A stretch of 64,000 nucleotides of DNA from Pezizomycotina sp. ARF18. Its lineage: Eukaryota; Ascomycota. Below, one piece after another: positions 33,886 to 47,469 of this stretch. The notes beneath the pieces were generated by a model. It was given only the letters and a program-made list of their open reading frames with translations. It was not told where the DNA came from and made no database searches. The stretch spans positions 248,001-312,000 of the forward strand of contig AZLU01000023.1 in the NCBI GenBank assembly GCA_002224055.1, given 5' to 3'. A program made the position numbers and the translations under genes. How positions within the stretch are numbered: position 1 is the first letter of the stretch; each line of letters starts with the position of its first letter.

Positions 33886-36800
33886 ATGCTCTTGTCTTCT
33901 ATATTGCTCTTTGCTCCATTGACAAAGGCTTCGGGGGATGATTTTTCAAACAACCTCTTCAACGATCTTGCTCCACTATTGGCTTTGTTTGGCGAGCGGG
34001 TCACCGTTCAATACCTGAGCCAGTCGTTAGATGTCTCGACGATATAATCTTTGCTATGGCGCCTTTGGGCGTAAGTTTACTTTCTTTTCTTTTTTTTTTT
34101 TTCTTTTTTTACGCATGAAAACTGCTCTTCCCTTTTCTTTTGCTCATGTCGCTGACCGAAGAAGATCATCACCGCGGTGGCTAGCGTAATCCGGGTGGGT
34201 GCACCGATGTGGCTCAAAGCTGTCATAGGTCGTTCGTCGGAACCTTTAGGAGAAGTAGAGCGTGAACTTCTTTCTTCGACTTCAACGGATAATTGCGAGC
34301 TTTGGAACGGCGAGACAATCGTGCGGGTACCCGGAAGCCCCTCAGTCCTTGAGCTAATAGTCTTCAGGGATAAGGATGGCAAGGTACTCGGTGTGGAGAA
34401 ATCTCAAGTTCTATTCACTGAGAGGAAAAAAGAAGCGCAGAAAAAGAGAGAAGAGGAGAGGAAGCGTATTGCATTCGGCCTTCCCGGCATCGCATCGCGA
34501 CGTGACAGGGTCCGATTTATGCGATCGCGCACTTCAGTAGAGCTCGTTAACCTCATTCCTACTGAACTCGAAGAAGGGATTCGCGAGACTCGAGGCGAAA
34601 AGGCGCGAGACGCTGCTCCGAACATTTCCCTCAATACGAGTGGACGGACTGCGGGGAAATTGGAAAGGCTGGGGGTGGCAGCCGTGGTATCGTCTTACAG
34701 TCGGCGGTGCTTATATATGATGGTCTGATCAGCTATAGACTAGCCTGGAGCAAACATTTCCTCAGAGATCTTCACACCCCGAGAGCGTATGCCTTTCCGT
34801 TTTGTTTTTCGGGCACTGTGATGATCGTTTATGGGATGTACCTTTGCGGCAGAATAATCGAACAAGCGACCGTCGAAGAATCTGTGAAATAGAAGGCGAT
34901 CTTCTCCGTCGCTTAAAAGGCGAAGAAGCATGCGAAACAAAGGCGAAGACGCGCTACGGCCTAAAGGAGAATCCATACCCACATTGAAAAAAGAAGAGCC
35001 ACCACTCCCTGAGGAGAAAGACATTAGATGCGAGATATTGTGGCTGCAGAGGGGGGGTTTGTTGGTGATCAATTCTTTGAGTCTTATAGGCTCGTCCCTC
35101 AGAAATCTAAAAAGAGGGACAAATCCAAGCTGCTAGAGCTTGATTCTTCGAACTTCGAGAGGAGAAGCAGGAAAGACAGTGAGGATGAGAATGATGATGA
35201 AAGCGGCACCTGGGCAACGCGCGAGTGAAACATGGACAATTATCGGGGCGACTATCAGCATTTTAGGATTTATTGTCCAGTTCATCGGTCTCAGGCTATG
35301 CATTGGTCAGCATCTATAGCACAGCTTCTCGCCACCGGAGTTATGGTTATCCTGAGGGTTGTCATCCGTAGAGGACAAACTGCAATACCAGATCAGGCAA
35401 AATTCCTAAAGGACGCGAGTTGGACTGGCTCGTATTCGATCTAGTGAAGTGCGACTTATTCCGATTGCGTCCTGTGAATGAAAGGCCACAAAAGCCAGTA
35501 GCTAAAGAAAAAGAAGGCCCACCGGTATCCAAATGATTGTGGAGGTTAAACCTAACTCAGCACAAGTCTTTACAGAGCGATTAGCTCTTCATAGGATTGC
35601 ACCATCATGGGCAGCGACTTCGGAGCATAAGGAAGAGTTTGTCAACTTTGTTTCTTTACTTACGGATACGTTATCTAAAGTATTCTCTAGCGAACTTTGG
35701 ACAATTTCCGAGTTTCCTTCGAACCGGTCTAGTTTCGAATGAAGGTTCCATGTTTATAGCATTCCCGGCCCGACTTCCGACTCGATGATTTCATGTAAAG
35801 AAGAGACAATAGTGGTGTTCAGGAGAAACAAACGGCCCGAGACACCTGGAGTGCTTTTGAGCTCAGTGAAGATGAGCAAAACAAGATTAAAGTCATATTT
35901 TCCCTCTCAATGTTCGAGAAAGACAAGGAAAAGAATTCATACGATCGCGAAATGCGAAAGTTTATGACAGCCTAGACGAGAATAAACACAGGCAACTGTT
36001 AGATCTTTGGATAAGAAGGATTGAAAATGTTGGAGAAATGGACATTCTCGGCCCCAAGGACGATCGCGACGATGCTTCTATCGGCTATGACTTTCCAGCT
36101 GATGGGCTCTCCAATATTTGCTTCTCACTGGTCTCGTCAAAGTTCAACCATTGTATTCTTCATCTATACTCATCCTTCTTATTTAGATTAGCTCAAGTAG
36201 CCCGACCTCTAATGAGGACGCTGTTACGCTGAAGCTTAAAGAGAAGGATGATCCGGGACGCAAAAACCCATTGGTACTTTCTTGTGAAGGATTCAACGAG
36301 ATTGCTAAGCTAATGGAAAGGCACAAGGTTCCTCAAACGGAACTTTTACACGTGAGTATGATTGGGGCATTCCACGCCGCAGGGGAGATGCCTGGCCAGT
36401 CCGGCAGGCCCGAAGACGTGCGTCATTTTGTGGTATCGTTTGTTCGCTTAGCGGCAGATCTCGCCGTAAAGAACCCTCCGATGGCAACGCTGGCGATGAG
36501 ATATTTTTTTTCTCTAGTGCCAGGGTTTCCTATGTCCGGGGCGAAGAGGAAACCAGAATCGGAAATCAGCTCTCGATCTTATATGCCATTGAAGCAGTCG
36601 TGAAGCAGGAGCTAGATTCTGAGTCCTCCCTAGCGAGCTCGTGGTTCAAGGAGATCAATTTGCGAAAACAAGCGGCCGCCGCGCGCAGATTATATGAGGA
36701 ACAAACTAAGATGAAAAATCGTAAGCATTCAGTCTAACGATCGTTATTCATGCTATACCGCCATGAAAATCGGTACTACATGATCTTTGGGGTACTGACT

Positions 36801-39507
36801 AGGACAATAGGAACACCTAGCAACCCGACGACTTTGTCATTGAAGATTTGAGGACCGCCAGGGAAGTTTTGTCTTGCTATGATCACCCATGGTCTGTTCA
36901 TGATCCGTCTGAACATAGCTCTGAATCCCCTGAGAGCGACTTCTTACCTTCTCGTGACTCTGTTGGTCTAGTTATGATGATGGAAAACGATATAAGGGCG
37001 CCGGCAAATTAGGCGATGTTCTAAAGCCAACCAGTTCGGGCAAGCGAACGTCGCAACAGATTGAAAAACGCGAGTTACATATTCTTTACCTGGACTACTA
37101 GAGCCAGAAAAACCATCTTCACCATCTCTGCTTGTCCCTCCCCATCCGAATTATTAAGGCAGGAGGATATTGCGTTGACAAACCGGAGATATACGCGAGA
37201 GTGTTACCGTAATAGGGAAGCTAAACTTTACCAGATATTCAAGACCAGGACGAAAAGGATTCTTTCGGAGTTCGACTGTTGCATATTCTTCAAGAGTTAC
37301 GGAAGGATTCTAGCGCGACGCTCCCTCCTGTAATCCCGGTTCTTCTGCTTAGTTGCATCCTAATCAAGTATAACTTAGATGAGAAAGCGCCTCGGCTAGA
37401 TGTGAACGAAGTCTACGAAATCCTCCAGCTGGCTATCGAAATGGATTCTCCACCGCTTTGGGCATGCTCCTCGAGAACTTGAGATACGACAAACGATGTT
37501 CGACGAGGAGAAATGGCAAGACTTTTCGTATTTGCTTGGAAGAATGACAAGATTTTTCCTCTCGAAGTGCTTTTCACTATGCCCATTCAGTGTCAACAAG
37601 ATGTTCAAAACAATCAAACACAACTAGCAGATGCTATAGCCGAATGCGAGCAGGCTAAACCTCGCACGGATGGTGGCCTATTAAGCATACATCTGAAATT
37701 TATGGAGATGATTTACCTCTTTATCAGTGCTGGAGTCGTGCCTGCCAATCTTCCGCTGCTAGAAGCACACGAACCTACCGTAAAAGTCGAAGATCCGATA
37801 GCGTCTCCGAAGCTGCCAAGTTTCGACTTTTGATATGGATCGGTGCTGACCTCAATGAAACCCTCTTATCTGGCGAGACGCTGCTTTTTAAAGCTATCAA
37901 GTTTAAAAATGAACCTATGGTGCAACTCCTAATAGAAAACGGAGCGAAAGCAGACCATATCTACACTTCTGCAAAATCCGAAACTCCGAGACGGCAATGG
38001 AGTTCGCGTGCAAGCTCGGCAGTACCGCATGTGAAAGTCCTCATCCATTCAGGTGCGAAAAAGTTCTCCGCAAGTTCACAGCAAGCGAGCAGAGAAGCGC
38101 GTGTTAGCTCCTGAAATCGATGTGGTGCCGGAAATCCGCGTAGTTCCAGAGATCAGGATCAACACTGGAGTGCAGGGGGCCGGTGAAGCTGTAGTCAAGG
38201 TGCGGAAAGGTTCTCTCGTCGAAACAGTGCGAGCTTTAGAGAATGGATGAAGGAAAGAAATTGGGCAATGTCTCCGCTGTCGGCGGCTGCATCTGGCGGC
38301 CACCGCAACTCGTTGACTATCTTCTAGATGGAAAGTATTCTCATCCCAACGAAGATGTAACGGGAAGGTATCCAGATCCTGCACTAGGAGATGATGAGGT
38401 TGATTGGAGCCTGTACGGGGACCTGACGGCGTACAAAGCGGCCGAAGCCGGCAAATTCGACATGGCCTTTATGTTAATCGAACGAGGGCCAGCCATCGAA
38501 GGTTCTTCTACCTAGCTGCAAAGTACGGACGGTATGATCTTTGCGAATCGTTTCGCAAGCGCTGGGGCGCACCACTAACGTCGAGTGAGGTGAACTTCAC
38601 CGGTGCTTCGGGCCAGAATATCCTCGCTCTTCTTATACTCGAGGAATACGTCGAACGGAAGAGGATGATGCCCCATGTTCCAAGACGAAATTCAACGCAG
38701 TCTGAGCCAACACCCTCTACGGTGCCGACACAAACTTCGCCGGATGACAACCGTATAGCCCTCATAAGATTTCTCATAGAAAATGGGGCTGACCCTAACT
38801 CTAAGGCTGATGGGGTCCCGGTATTAATTCTTGCCACATCCTGTAATGATATAGAGACTGAAAATGCTTCTCGACGCTCGCGCCGACATGACGCTCCTAC
38901 AACGTTTGGCGTAACTTACTTACACCAAGTAATATCCGTGATCTGAAAAGCTCGCTCGAGGTAGCATTTGACGATAATACTGGAGAGAAATAGATGAGCA
39001 GGACATATACGCGGCCGGATCTGAGTATGGGAGCCTGATTCTACGAGTGCTTCATACGGCCTCGCCATCGGCGATTGCGAGACCAAAGAGCACTGCCAGA
39101 GGCCATACGGAACCATTTATCGACCTTGCACTGGAGCTTATCGACCGCGACGCAATGGTCAACGTACGAGATACACGCGGCCGATCGCCTCTCCATCAAT
39201 GCGTTCTAACTGTCGCCCGGACCGACGGTGAGACACAAATCGTCAGTGGGATACTTCGTGTCATGAGAAAATTGCTCGATAAAGATGCTGATATGGCAGC
39301 ACAAGCTGATAACGGCGGAAGGACGGCCGCGACTATCTGAAGTTGATCCCTGCGTTCGGTGTAAATGGAAGCCGAGAGTGGGACAGCGAAATGTCCGACA
39401 TGTTGAAGACAACGAAGCCCACCCCGACGGGGAGCGCTAACGGTACGACTGACTGAGAAACTTATGTTCTGGAGGAGGCGAAGGCCAGGGTCTTCGATCC
39501 CGCGTAG
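33886..39507 (+). CDS. Large fungal membrane protein with C-terminal ankyrin repeats, interrupted
   Basis: The ATG at 33886 begins MLLSSILLFAPLTKASG, then FNDLAPLLALFGERVTVQYL and, after an intron (GTAAGT at about 34070 to about 34160), IITAVASVIRVGAPMWLKAV and ELLSSTSTDNCELWNGETIV. These match the conserved head of a widespread Pezizomycotina family. Next are APNISLNTSG, a membrane segment (AYAFPFCFSGTVMIVYGMYL, about 34790-34850), ILWLQRGGLLV (about 35035) and MHWSASIAQLLATGVMVILR (about 35298-35360). The middle (35.5-37.8 kb) is poorly characterised. Ankyrin-like units follow: FKAIKFKNEPMVQLLIENGA (about 37888-37950), YKAAEAGKFDMAFMLIERG (about 38430-38490), LIRFLIENGADPNSKADG (about 38760-38815) and VNVRDTRGRSPLHQC (about 39160-39205). 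I count at least ten frame changes. The last plausible stop is at 39505. The function of this family is unknown; topology suggests a membrane anchor with a cytosolic repeat domain. Confidence 0.7.
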
Positions 39508-40358
39508 GGATATCAACGCTAACGCTAACCACGATTACCTTCTATTCAACAATTACGAAAATCTCCTTCGTCTAATACGGATTAACATTGTATAGTTAAA
39601 GTTAATATTCAGTGAAAGGCGCATATTTAGATACTAATAATACTAATATAATAAATCATCATTCAAAGCTTTCATTTCAGGTGCCGTGTTTATTAAATCT
39701 AAGGTTTATACTTCACCGATACTGAGTATTCTTTGTTTCATTTGATTTGAATATTGGCTTAATGTCGACGACCAATAGAGCGCGGTAATCAGAGAATGAA
39801 ATAGTATAGCAGATAAGATGATGATCCTTCATATAAACGATCTATAGTACCGGGCTCGCCCTCGCGCACCCGGAGCGCGCCGAGCTGGCGGACGGGGCCG
39901 TGCATATAGGCTGATAGCACGAACTCTTTCTGTGAGGCTCTTTTTTTTGGGGGGGGGGGTGTCTTGGGGGGGGGAAGAGTTGCCTCATTCTGCAGTTTGG
40001 GCGAAATTTCAAACACGCGATTTCTCTCTCATTCTCGCACTCTTTAATTCCACACACAAAAAAAAAACTCGAGAGAATTTCCTGCTCCGCCAACAACAAC
40101 AACAATAACAATAACCAATTTTTTCCCTTTCATCCTTTCATCGTCACCATCACTCTCACCATCACCACCGACCAATAACATTTCAACATCATTACGACAC
40201 GGATCCAGCTCTGCATTAGCTAACCGCTGATCTCTTCTTTACGGAGTCTTCGAAAGGGCGCACGGTGTTTTGTTGACAAACCGACCTTGACTCCATTTCC
40301 GAATCCCTCGCGAAACCGACATACGAATTTCAACGAACGGCGTGTTTGGCCTACCACG
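39508..40358. other. PDS5 upstream region with poly-G tracts
   Basis: No gene. A GC-rich block (39845-39905) is followed by T8-G11 (39941-39959) and G9 (39966-39974). CAA/TAACAA-rich leader sequence at about 40095-40115 and CACCATCAC-type sequence run up to the PDS5 start. Confidence 0.55.
39949..39974. repeat. Two long G runs (G11 and G9)
   Basis: Eleven G, then TGTCTT, then nine G. Runs of this length are rare compared with the many A/T tracts in the window. They could support intrastrand or interstrand quadruplex pairing on the plus strand. Confidence 0.8.
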
Positions 40359-43300
40359 ATGGCTCCAAGGCGCGGAGCCGCCTCTCAAATGAACCGCAAC
40401 TACAGACCCTCGACTTCAATGAAAAGCCTGGCGATGAAACCTGGCGGCCGATCCCCAACAGCAACTGCTTAAGAGGCTAAAGAAGCTGCACGAGGGAACT
40501 GGCCAAGATGGAACAAGGAGCTGTGGATAAGAGCTCGCTCTTTGACGACGGCGAAGGAGTTGTGCACTACGGCACTACTGCAGCACAAGGAGAGGGATCA
40601 AGGCGCTCGTCGCGTGCTGTCTGGCGGACATGCTGAAACTGCATGCGCCCGATGCGCCGTATACGGTCAACCAACTTGGGTGCGTTTTTTTTATCGACGT
40701 TCAGGGATGGAATGGTGGTTGCTGATGCTGTGTTGGAATGCTAATGCTCTGCCCCTTCGTGTGCTATCTGTAGGAGATCTTCGAACTGTTTATACGCGAA
40801 CTCAAAAACCTGGACAAGCAGGGACCACACTTACTACAGTCAATACTACTACTTCTCGAATCCCTCGCGACCATCAAATCCATCGTCCTCATGGCCGACC
40901 TACCGAACTCCGAATCCCTCATCATCAAGATTTTTACCAACTTCTCGAATAGTCGGTAGCGACATTCACCCCAGAGCCGAGTACCATATCGCGGACATTC
41001 TCGTTCAGCTTGTGGAGGAGGTCAACATTCTACCCCAGGAGGTCATCGATATCATGCTCGCCCAGGTGAAAAGAGCATCTCCCGCTGCCATAATCTCTAG
41101 TCCAGTAGGTAAGAAGAAAGGAGGCTCAACAATACACGGGAAAAGAAAAAATCCGACAGCAGACATCGTCGCGCCATCACAATTCCCGCTGCATACAAAC
41201 CACGAAGCGCATTTGCACAAAAGTTCCCGAAAAATGTCGCGACACATTTGTCAATACTTTTCCGACGTGATATTGGAGGCTTCGCGTCTAAGGATGCGGT
41301 CGATGGAGAAATACCCGAACCCTCGCGGAGGACATCGAGGAAATGGAGAAGGCGCACATATTGATCCAGGAATTATATTTTGCGGTACCCGACGTCCTCC
41401 TAAATGTTGTCCCGCTGCTGGAGCAGGAAATGCTTTCGGAGAACCTACACATGCGTCAACTGTCAGCAGCACCGTCGGAGCGATGGCGACGTCGGGTTCG
41501 TTCCCAACCTGGAGTCTTCGACTGGAAGGCGTGGCTGGGCCGCGCGATGGACAAGCACCCCGGAATCCGCGCCAATTGGGTCGAATCCGCTGCAGAACTC
41601 TCGCCGCCCGCGTAGATGTCACCGACACCCTACGACCGATTGATTAAAACCAAGCTGGTGGATAACGACGAGAAGGTTCGACTGCTGCAGTCAAGGCATC
41701 GGGATCTGGATTGGTCAATATCACGACCAAACTTGCCAACGACGAGGATGACGTGCTCAGCACCCTTGCCGACCGCGCAAAAAGATAAGAAATTCCCTGT
41801 CAGATCGGAGGCTATCAGAGTCCTTGCGAAACTCTGGAGCTCCGCTTACGATGTCTTCGTTGATGGGAATTCGTTGGTGCTCGACCAATTACATTGGATC
41901 CCCACAAAGATACTAGATGTTATGTACGTCAACGACCCCGAAACGAACATTGTCCTCGACCAAGTCGTGCACAATCACCTACTCCCGATTCCCGACCCGA
42001 AGGACCTGCAAGCCAACAAGAAGAGCAAAAAGGAGAAGGCGGCCGCAGCGGATGAAGCGGCTGCTGCGGAATCCGATACACAAGCTACCCAGAGGACTAG
42101 AAGCCGCAAGGGAAAGGAGAAGGAGAAGGAGAAGGAAACGCAACCCGAAGACAATGGTGTTGATACCGGGAGGGACGAGGACCGCATGAAAACGGATAGG
42201 ATGTTAACTTTGATCAACGCGTTGGATTCGAAATCGAAGCTGGCTTTTCTACTCGATGCCCCAGAACCAGAGCTACTACTCGAAAGTGTCGAGGCTTTCC
42301 TGCGCGCCTGCGAGGACTACAACGGCGGCGTATGGAAGAGGAAGCGGAGGAGAAGACCAAGAAGTGGAGACCGTCATTCACACTTTGTCGTCTAAGTTCG
42401 GTGACCTCGACCGCATATCGTCGGACCTGATGAAGTTCGCAAAAAAACACGACCGCCGTTGCTACGAACTCTTCCGGAAATGCATTTCCCCGAGAGCGAC
42501 TACATAACCGTCGTCACTCGATACACGATATTACGAAGCGCATGGGCTCGTCGGCAATCTCGCAGGCCACCTGGGTTACAATATCATGGATACTCTCCTG
42601 CCGGTCTTATACAGATGTTCTCTCTTGATTTTCAACAAGTCCTTCGTCGCCCTCGTCATGGGAATATCACGCTCAGAAAAGGGTCTTAGGAGGGACTTGG
42701 GGGCTACCGCGCAAGAATTCCTGAAGGAGATGTCGCAGAGCCACCCAGGCGTCTTCAAGGCGCACGTGAAGAAGTTGTGCGAGCTTTTAGAAGAGCTAGC
42801 GCCGACGAAGGATTCCTACGAAGCCATGGCCGATAAGAACCGTCAACGTCGTGGGATACCATCAAGCCTGCTCCGGTTCGCCAAGAAATTCCCGCGGATA
42901 TGCGTCGCACAGGAAGATGATGGGGCCCTCGTCAATTTCGCGCTGTACGGCAACTCGGCGGTCGCTGCTAAACATGCTGTCGCCATCATCATGTCTATTT
43001 CCTCGAAGAAGGTGATGTACGCTAGCGATCTTATCAAGCTTATCCTGAAAGAGTGGGAGTACGGTTCGCAACACTCCATCGCTCGCCTCGGCGCGTTGAG
43101 CCAGCTGATCTGCGTTTTGCGAAGGAGACCGAAGTCGAATCTGAAAAGATCGATCGCGTCCTCGATATCGCGCTGAAGGATATACTGCTCAAAGTACGCT
43201 CTCAGACCGACGAGGACGAGGATTGGGACGCGAGAGCGAGCCGATGATGAGTGCAAGGCAAAAGTTTTGGCCTGAAAGTCATCGTCAACCGCCTCCGCAA

Positions 43301-44916
43301 CACGCCGACGAAGACGGCGACACGCTCCGCCGAACCATCGCCGAACCGGTGTTCAAGATAATAACCGCGCTCATCACGAACGAAGGCGATATATCCAAGA
43401 AGGGCTTGACCGCGCACGCACAGATCCATCTTGAACTCGCAGCCGCGAAGATGGTGCTGAAGCTCGGCCGCCTGCCGAACTTCGAAAAGATCATCTCTCA
43501 CAACATTTCACCCGCCTCGCACTATGGCGCAGGACCCGTCGTTCGTCGTCCGCCAGAAGTTCATCGAGTCGGTGAAGAGTACCTCGCCAGCAGCCACTCC
43601 CGCCCCGCTACTACACATCATCTTCATGGTCGCGCACGAGCCGGAGACTGAATACCGCGACGAGGCGATGACGTGGTTGAAGCCAAGGCGAAGCAGATGC
43701 GCGAGCACAAGTCTACGCACCTGGAGACCGTCTTCGCGAGGTTCTTGAGCCTGCTCGCGCATCACCCCGACTTTGGCATGGAAAAGGACGACCTGTGGAT
43801 TTTGTCGGTTTCATACTATTCTACATCCGTGCAGTTGCGACCGAAGACAACCTCCCATGCTGTATAATATCGCGCAGAGGATGAAGACCGTCAGGGACGG
43901 GTTGACTCCCGATTGCAGCGACGTATGTCCTTCTACTGATACTAATCTTTCTATTGTCTATTTTGCCGTGATGATTGTGTGCTGACCACTCGAAAAAACA
44001 CAGAATCTCTGGTGCCTCTCCGAGATTGCGCAGAATGTCATACAAAAGTACGAGGACGTTCACGGGTGGTCTATGCAAACCTGGCCGGGTACCGTTCGCC
44101 TCCCCGCAGGTCTGTTCTTGGGCCATGAAGGATCCGGCGATGCAGCACGAGGTCACGCTGAAGACGTACATGCCCCGGAAATGAAGGAGGTCATCTCACC
44201 ATGGTCACGAGGGAGGCTCACAGTCGAAAGGTAATAAGTTGCTTCTACTTCCCCCAATCATTCATAACTTAAGCTGATCTCAAAATTCCTTTTCTTGCAG
44301 AGGAAATCACTGGGTCCCTCCCGCTCGGAATTCCAAACTCCCGCCAAGAAGCGCTCGAAGGTAACCAAGATGCCCGCGGCTAGTACTGCAGCCAAGAGGT
44401 CTACTTCTTCGAAGAAAGGTAGCGCCAGCAAGAAGAAGCGCGACTCCATCGATACGCCGCTCGGAGAACGCAGGAAGAGCGGTCGTATTACTAAAACTAT
44501 CAACTACGATGATAGCGAGGGCGTTGAAGATGAGGACGAGATGGAGTGGGAGACGGAGAAGAAGACTACTACTCCCGCAAAGAAGAGGGCGGCGCCTGCG
44601 GAGGAATCGGAGGAGGAAGAGGAGGAGGCGGAGGAGGAGGAAGTTGCGGAAGATGATGGTGAAGAAGAGCAGGAGGAGGAAGAAGAGGAAGATGAGGAAG
44701 CGGAGGAGCCATCGCCTATCAAGGGAAAGGGAAAGAAAGCCGCGAAGACCACTACTGCAAAGGGGAAAGGAAGGCACCCGCCGCCGCCGCTGCAAAGGGA
44801 AGAAACCTGCCGCCGCTAAAGAAGCCCCTCCGGCATCGACAAGATCGACTAGGGCTACTAGGGGTGCCCGCACCAACGTGCCAAAGCTGTCATCGCGCAA
44901 AAGGATGACGCGATAG
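40359..44916 (+). CDS. PDS5: Sister chromatid cohesion protein Pds5
   Basis: The ATG at 40359 begins MAPRRGAASQMNRNYRPSTS. The Pds5 helical-repeat body follows: KLHAPDAPYTVNQLG (about 40637-40680), an intron, EIFELFIRELKNLDKQGPHL (about 40774-40830), MADLPNSESLIIKIFTNFS (about 40890-40945) and RAEYHIADILVQLVEEVN (about 40975-41027). Long HEAT-type helices continue to about 44.2 kb. The tail is basic (KKRSKVTKMPAASTAAK), then a long Glu/Asp block (about 44600-44700), then AT-hook-like basic sequence to the TAG at 44914. Introns at about 40690-40773, 43925-44002 and 44231-44300 have standard borders. By family it binds cohesin and regulates loading, acetylation and release; it is nuclear. More than ten single-base frame changes interrupt it, some in GC-rich triplet runs (about 44770-44800). 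Since Pds5 is essential or nearly so in yeasts, assembly error is the simplest cause. Confidence 0.88.
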
Positions 44917-45734
44917 CGATGATGAACTTTGAAGAATATTTTTCTCCTAACTTGTTTTCTCCTAACTTGACTTCTTTTCTTCTTTCCCTTGTCGATGGTT
45001 TATAATAATCTGGGTTTCTTTTCCGTTTAATATACATACGACCGAAAACAAACGAACGGCTAGAAACAGGCTCTCTTATTTTTTCAATCTTGGTTCTGAA
45101 AGCTCTTTAATTTTTTTCCCCTTTTATTACCATTATTGTCCTTAAAAAACACCAAGTAGTTTAAAAACCTTACATTCTATACTGTATCACGATGGGCTTT
45201 GCAAAGATATTTCGGGAAAGGCTTCGTATTTTTTATTTTTATTTTCTCTTCAGTGTTATTGTTTCATTTTCCCTTTTCGCTAATACAATTTTCAATGAAA
45301 CAATTAAATATATATATACTCAAGTATGTACGATCGTTGCCGTCAGGTTTTTTTTCCTCTCCGTTTCATGCTTTTTCAATAGTGTACTATCTTGGTTCTC
45401 TTGTTGTATACTGGGATGTCGATGCCAAATTATGATATATCGATGTTCTTTTGCAGACCATTCGTTCAATTCTGACCCGTGATACAAGCTACTACTATAT
45501 AGCGATCGTAACACTAACCGTTGTGGTCTACGACGTCGTGACGCGACTATAGTGTAAAAATATGACCATTATATATGCGTATTCTATATAGAGTATAATA
45601 TATATGAGATCCCTACAATCAGGGTTAACTCGGGTCAAGTATATACCGGTAACCATCGCGGGAAAAAAATAGATATCGATAGGGCAAATTCAATCCGTCA
45701 AATGGAAGCGCTGGTTTCCCCTAATGGTTTGAGA

Positions 45735-45768
<34 letters not shown>

Positions 45769-47469
45769 GAGAAAAAGGCTCAAGGATCTCAGATGCACTG
45801 ACCACGTTGCTCATTTCGACAGATTGGCCAATACAGCACAATAACAACAAACAACAAACAACAAACGATAGGATAAAAGAAAAAACTCCCGATTATTTCA
45901 CATGCCAGCGAGAACCTCCGATGTCGCGCCCCCCTGTGCCTGCTAGCTCGCTAATAACGAATGAATCGTGAGATTATTTTGCTCGTATAGCTCATGTTGC
46001 AGGTTGTTCGAAGGTTCAAAAGAGCACATGCCAAAGAGCCTAAGTTTAGCCCAATGTTAGCTGCCGTTGACGTTTAGCTTAGTAGTTGTTGTTTTCGAAA
46101 CGGAACTACTTAGGTAAAACCTATTTGAGTACGTCTCTCTGGCTAAGTCTATCATAAAATGGAATCCCAACAGCTTGTCGTAATAGCTAGCTAAAACAGC
46201 CGAACTGTGCAATCGATGTCTTTCTACTTTAAGGTTGAGTATCTCATTGTATTTCGTTTAGTGAAAGATAGCGGAGTTACATCTCCATTACTTGCATCGC
46301 TTGAAACTGCCGGGGATGTTTAAAGGAAAAATTTTGTCTAAGATGTCTTATCTCTAAAATTTTCCTAAATGTCCTAGGCTAAAACAAAACACACACACCC
46401 GCTTGCATTCTCGGCGATTCATCGATGCAAAATATACGTTCTAAACTAGCGAACCACCATTATAGATGGCTGTTGTATTTTTTCTCAACACTGGGATGAA
46501 TTCTCAACTTCAACAATTATCAAATTTTGTATGCCGTTTTCCAGCGTGACCTAGAATCTCACGATCTTATAGGTTTTTCCTGCAGATCATACTGCATTAG
46601 AAAAGTATGATTGACGGTAGTTTCGGCAACTCTTCCGAATATGTACACAATAACGCAGGAAGTGGTAAACTACCCACAGACACAAAAATACGCCACTGCA
46701 TGATGACGCAGAGCTCCAGAGCGCCGCCTACTTTGCCTTCTTTTTGATTTCCACTTGCTATTTCTTATTTTTGTTCACACTAAAAACCTTAAAAGCATTA
46801 AAGGCATGCAAATCAATTGTACATCATACTATTAGAAACTAAACTAAACCAGCCATCATATATATCATGAGGGCAGTTACCAATCTGGTCTTAGCTAGGA
46901 AGTCCTTCCCTCCTCCTCTCTTGAAGTTTTGTTGTTTGTTATTTTTTTTTTCTTCCCCCTCGTCCAACACACGTAGCCGACTCTAACTCGATCCTTCGAA
47001 AGGGGAGGAGGACTGAGAATTGAACGATCTAAATTCATCTGTACGACGTCGATTTTGTCATGTTTGACTTCCTTTTTCTCTTTTCTTTTTTCCCTTTTCC
47101 CTGCTTTAGTTGTAATGTAAATGTGCGTATATGTACCAGCAGCTGGCTAAGTGGGTCCCTGCTGCGAGGGTTTTCTTCAAAGATATTTATCCCATCCCTC
47201 CCTCAACAAAAGCTACGTAGAAACCAACAGTGCAGTGGATATCAAAAACAATAGTTGGACCCGCTATGGCCATTGTGTAGTTCCTTATAAGGACCCATCC
47301 GCTGTGAAAATCTGGGGAAATTCTCAAACTCTCTTAATTTTTTAACCCCTCTTCTCAATGAACAGTCTATAAAAAAGGAAGAAAAAAAAAAAACAATATA
47401 GTGGTATAGTTTTATACATATCTGCAATTCTTCGTTCTACTGGTCTCAAATTTGTCTTTCTTAAAAACC
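44917..47469. other. Gene-poor AT-rich stretch
   Basis: 2.5 kb without a supported gene. Short frames are T- or A-rich by composition (for example 45192-45482, hydrophobic). It includes A27 at 45740-45766 and an imperfect AACAA/ACAAA microsatellite at about 45840-45868. TA-rich segments near 45500-45610 resemble C-to-T-mutated fungal DNA. Confidence 0.55.

Noticed and set aside
33454-34047. 197-codon plus-strand frame as a gene in its full length
   Set aside because: Only the part from the ATG at 33886 matches the membrane/ankyrin family. The first 144 codons are antisense to a more protein-like minus-strand frame.
45192-45482. 96-codon hydrophobic frame as a membrane protein
   Set aside because: Its Phe/Ile/Ser content follows from T-rich DNA; no start context, promoter or conserved feature.
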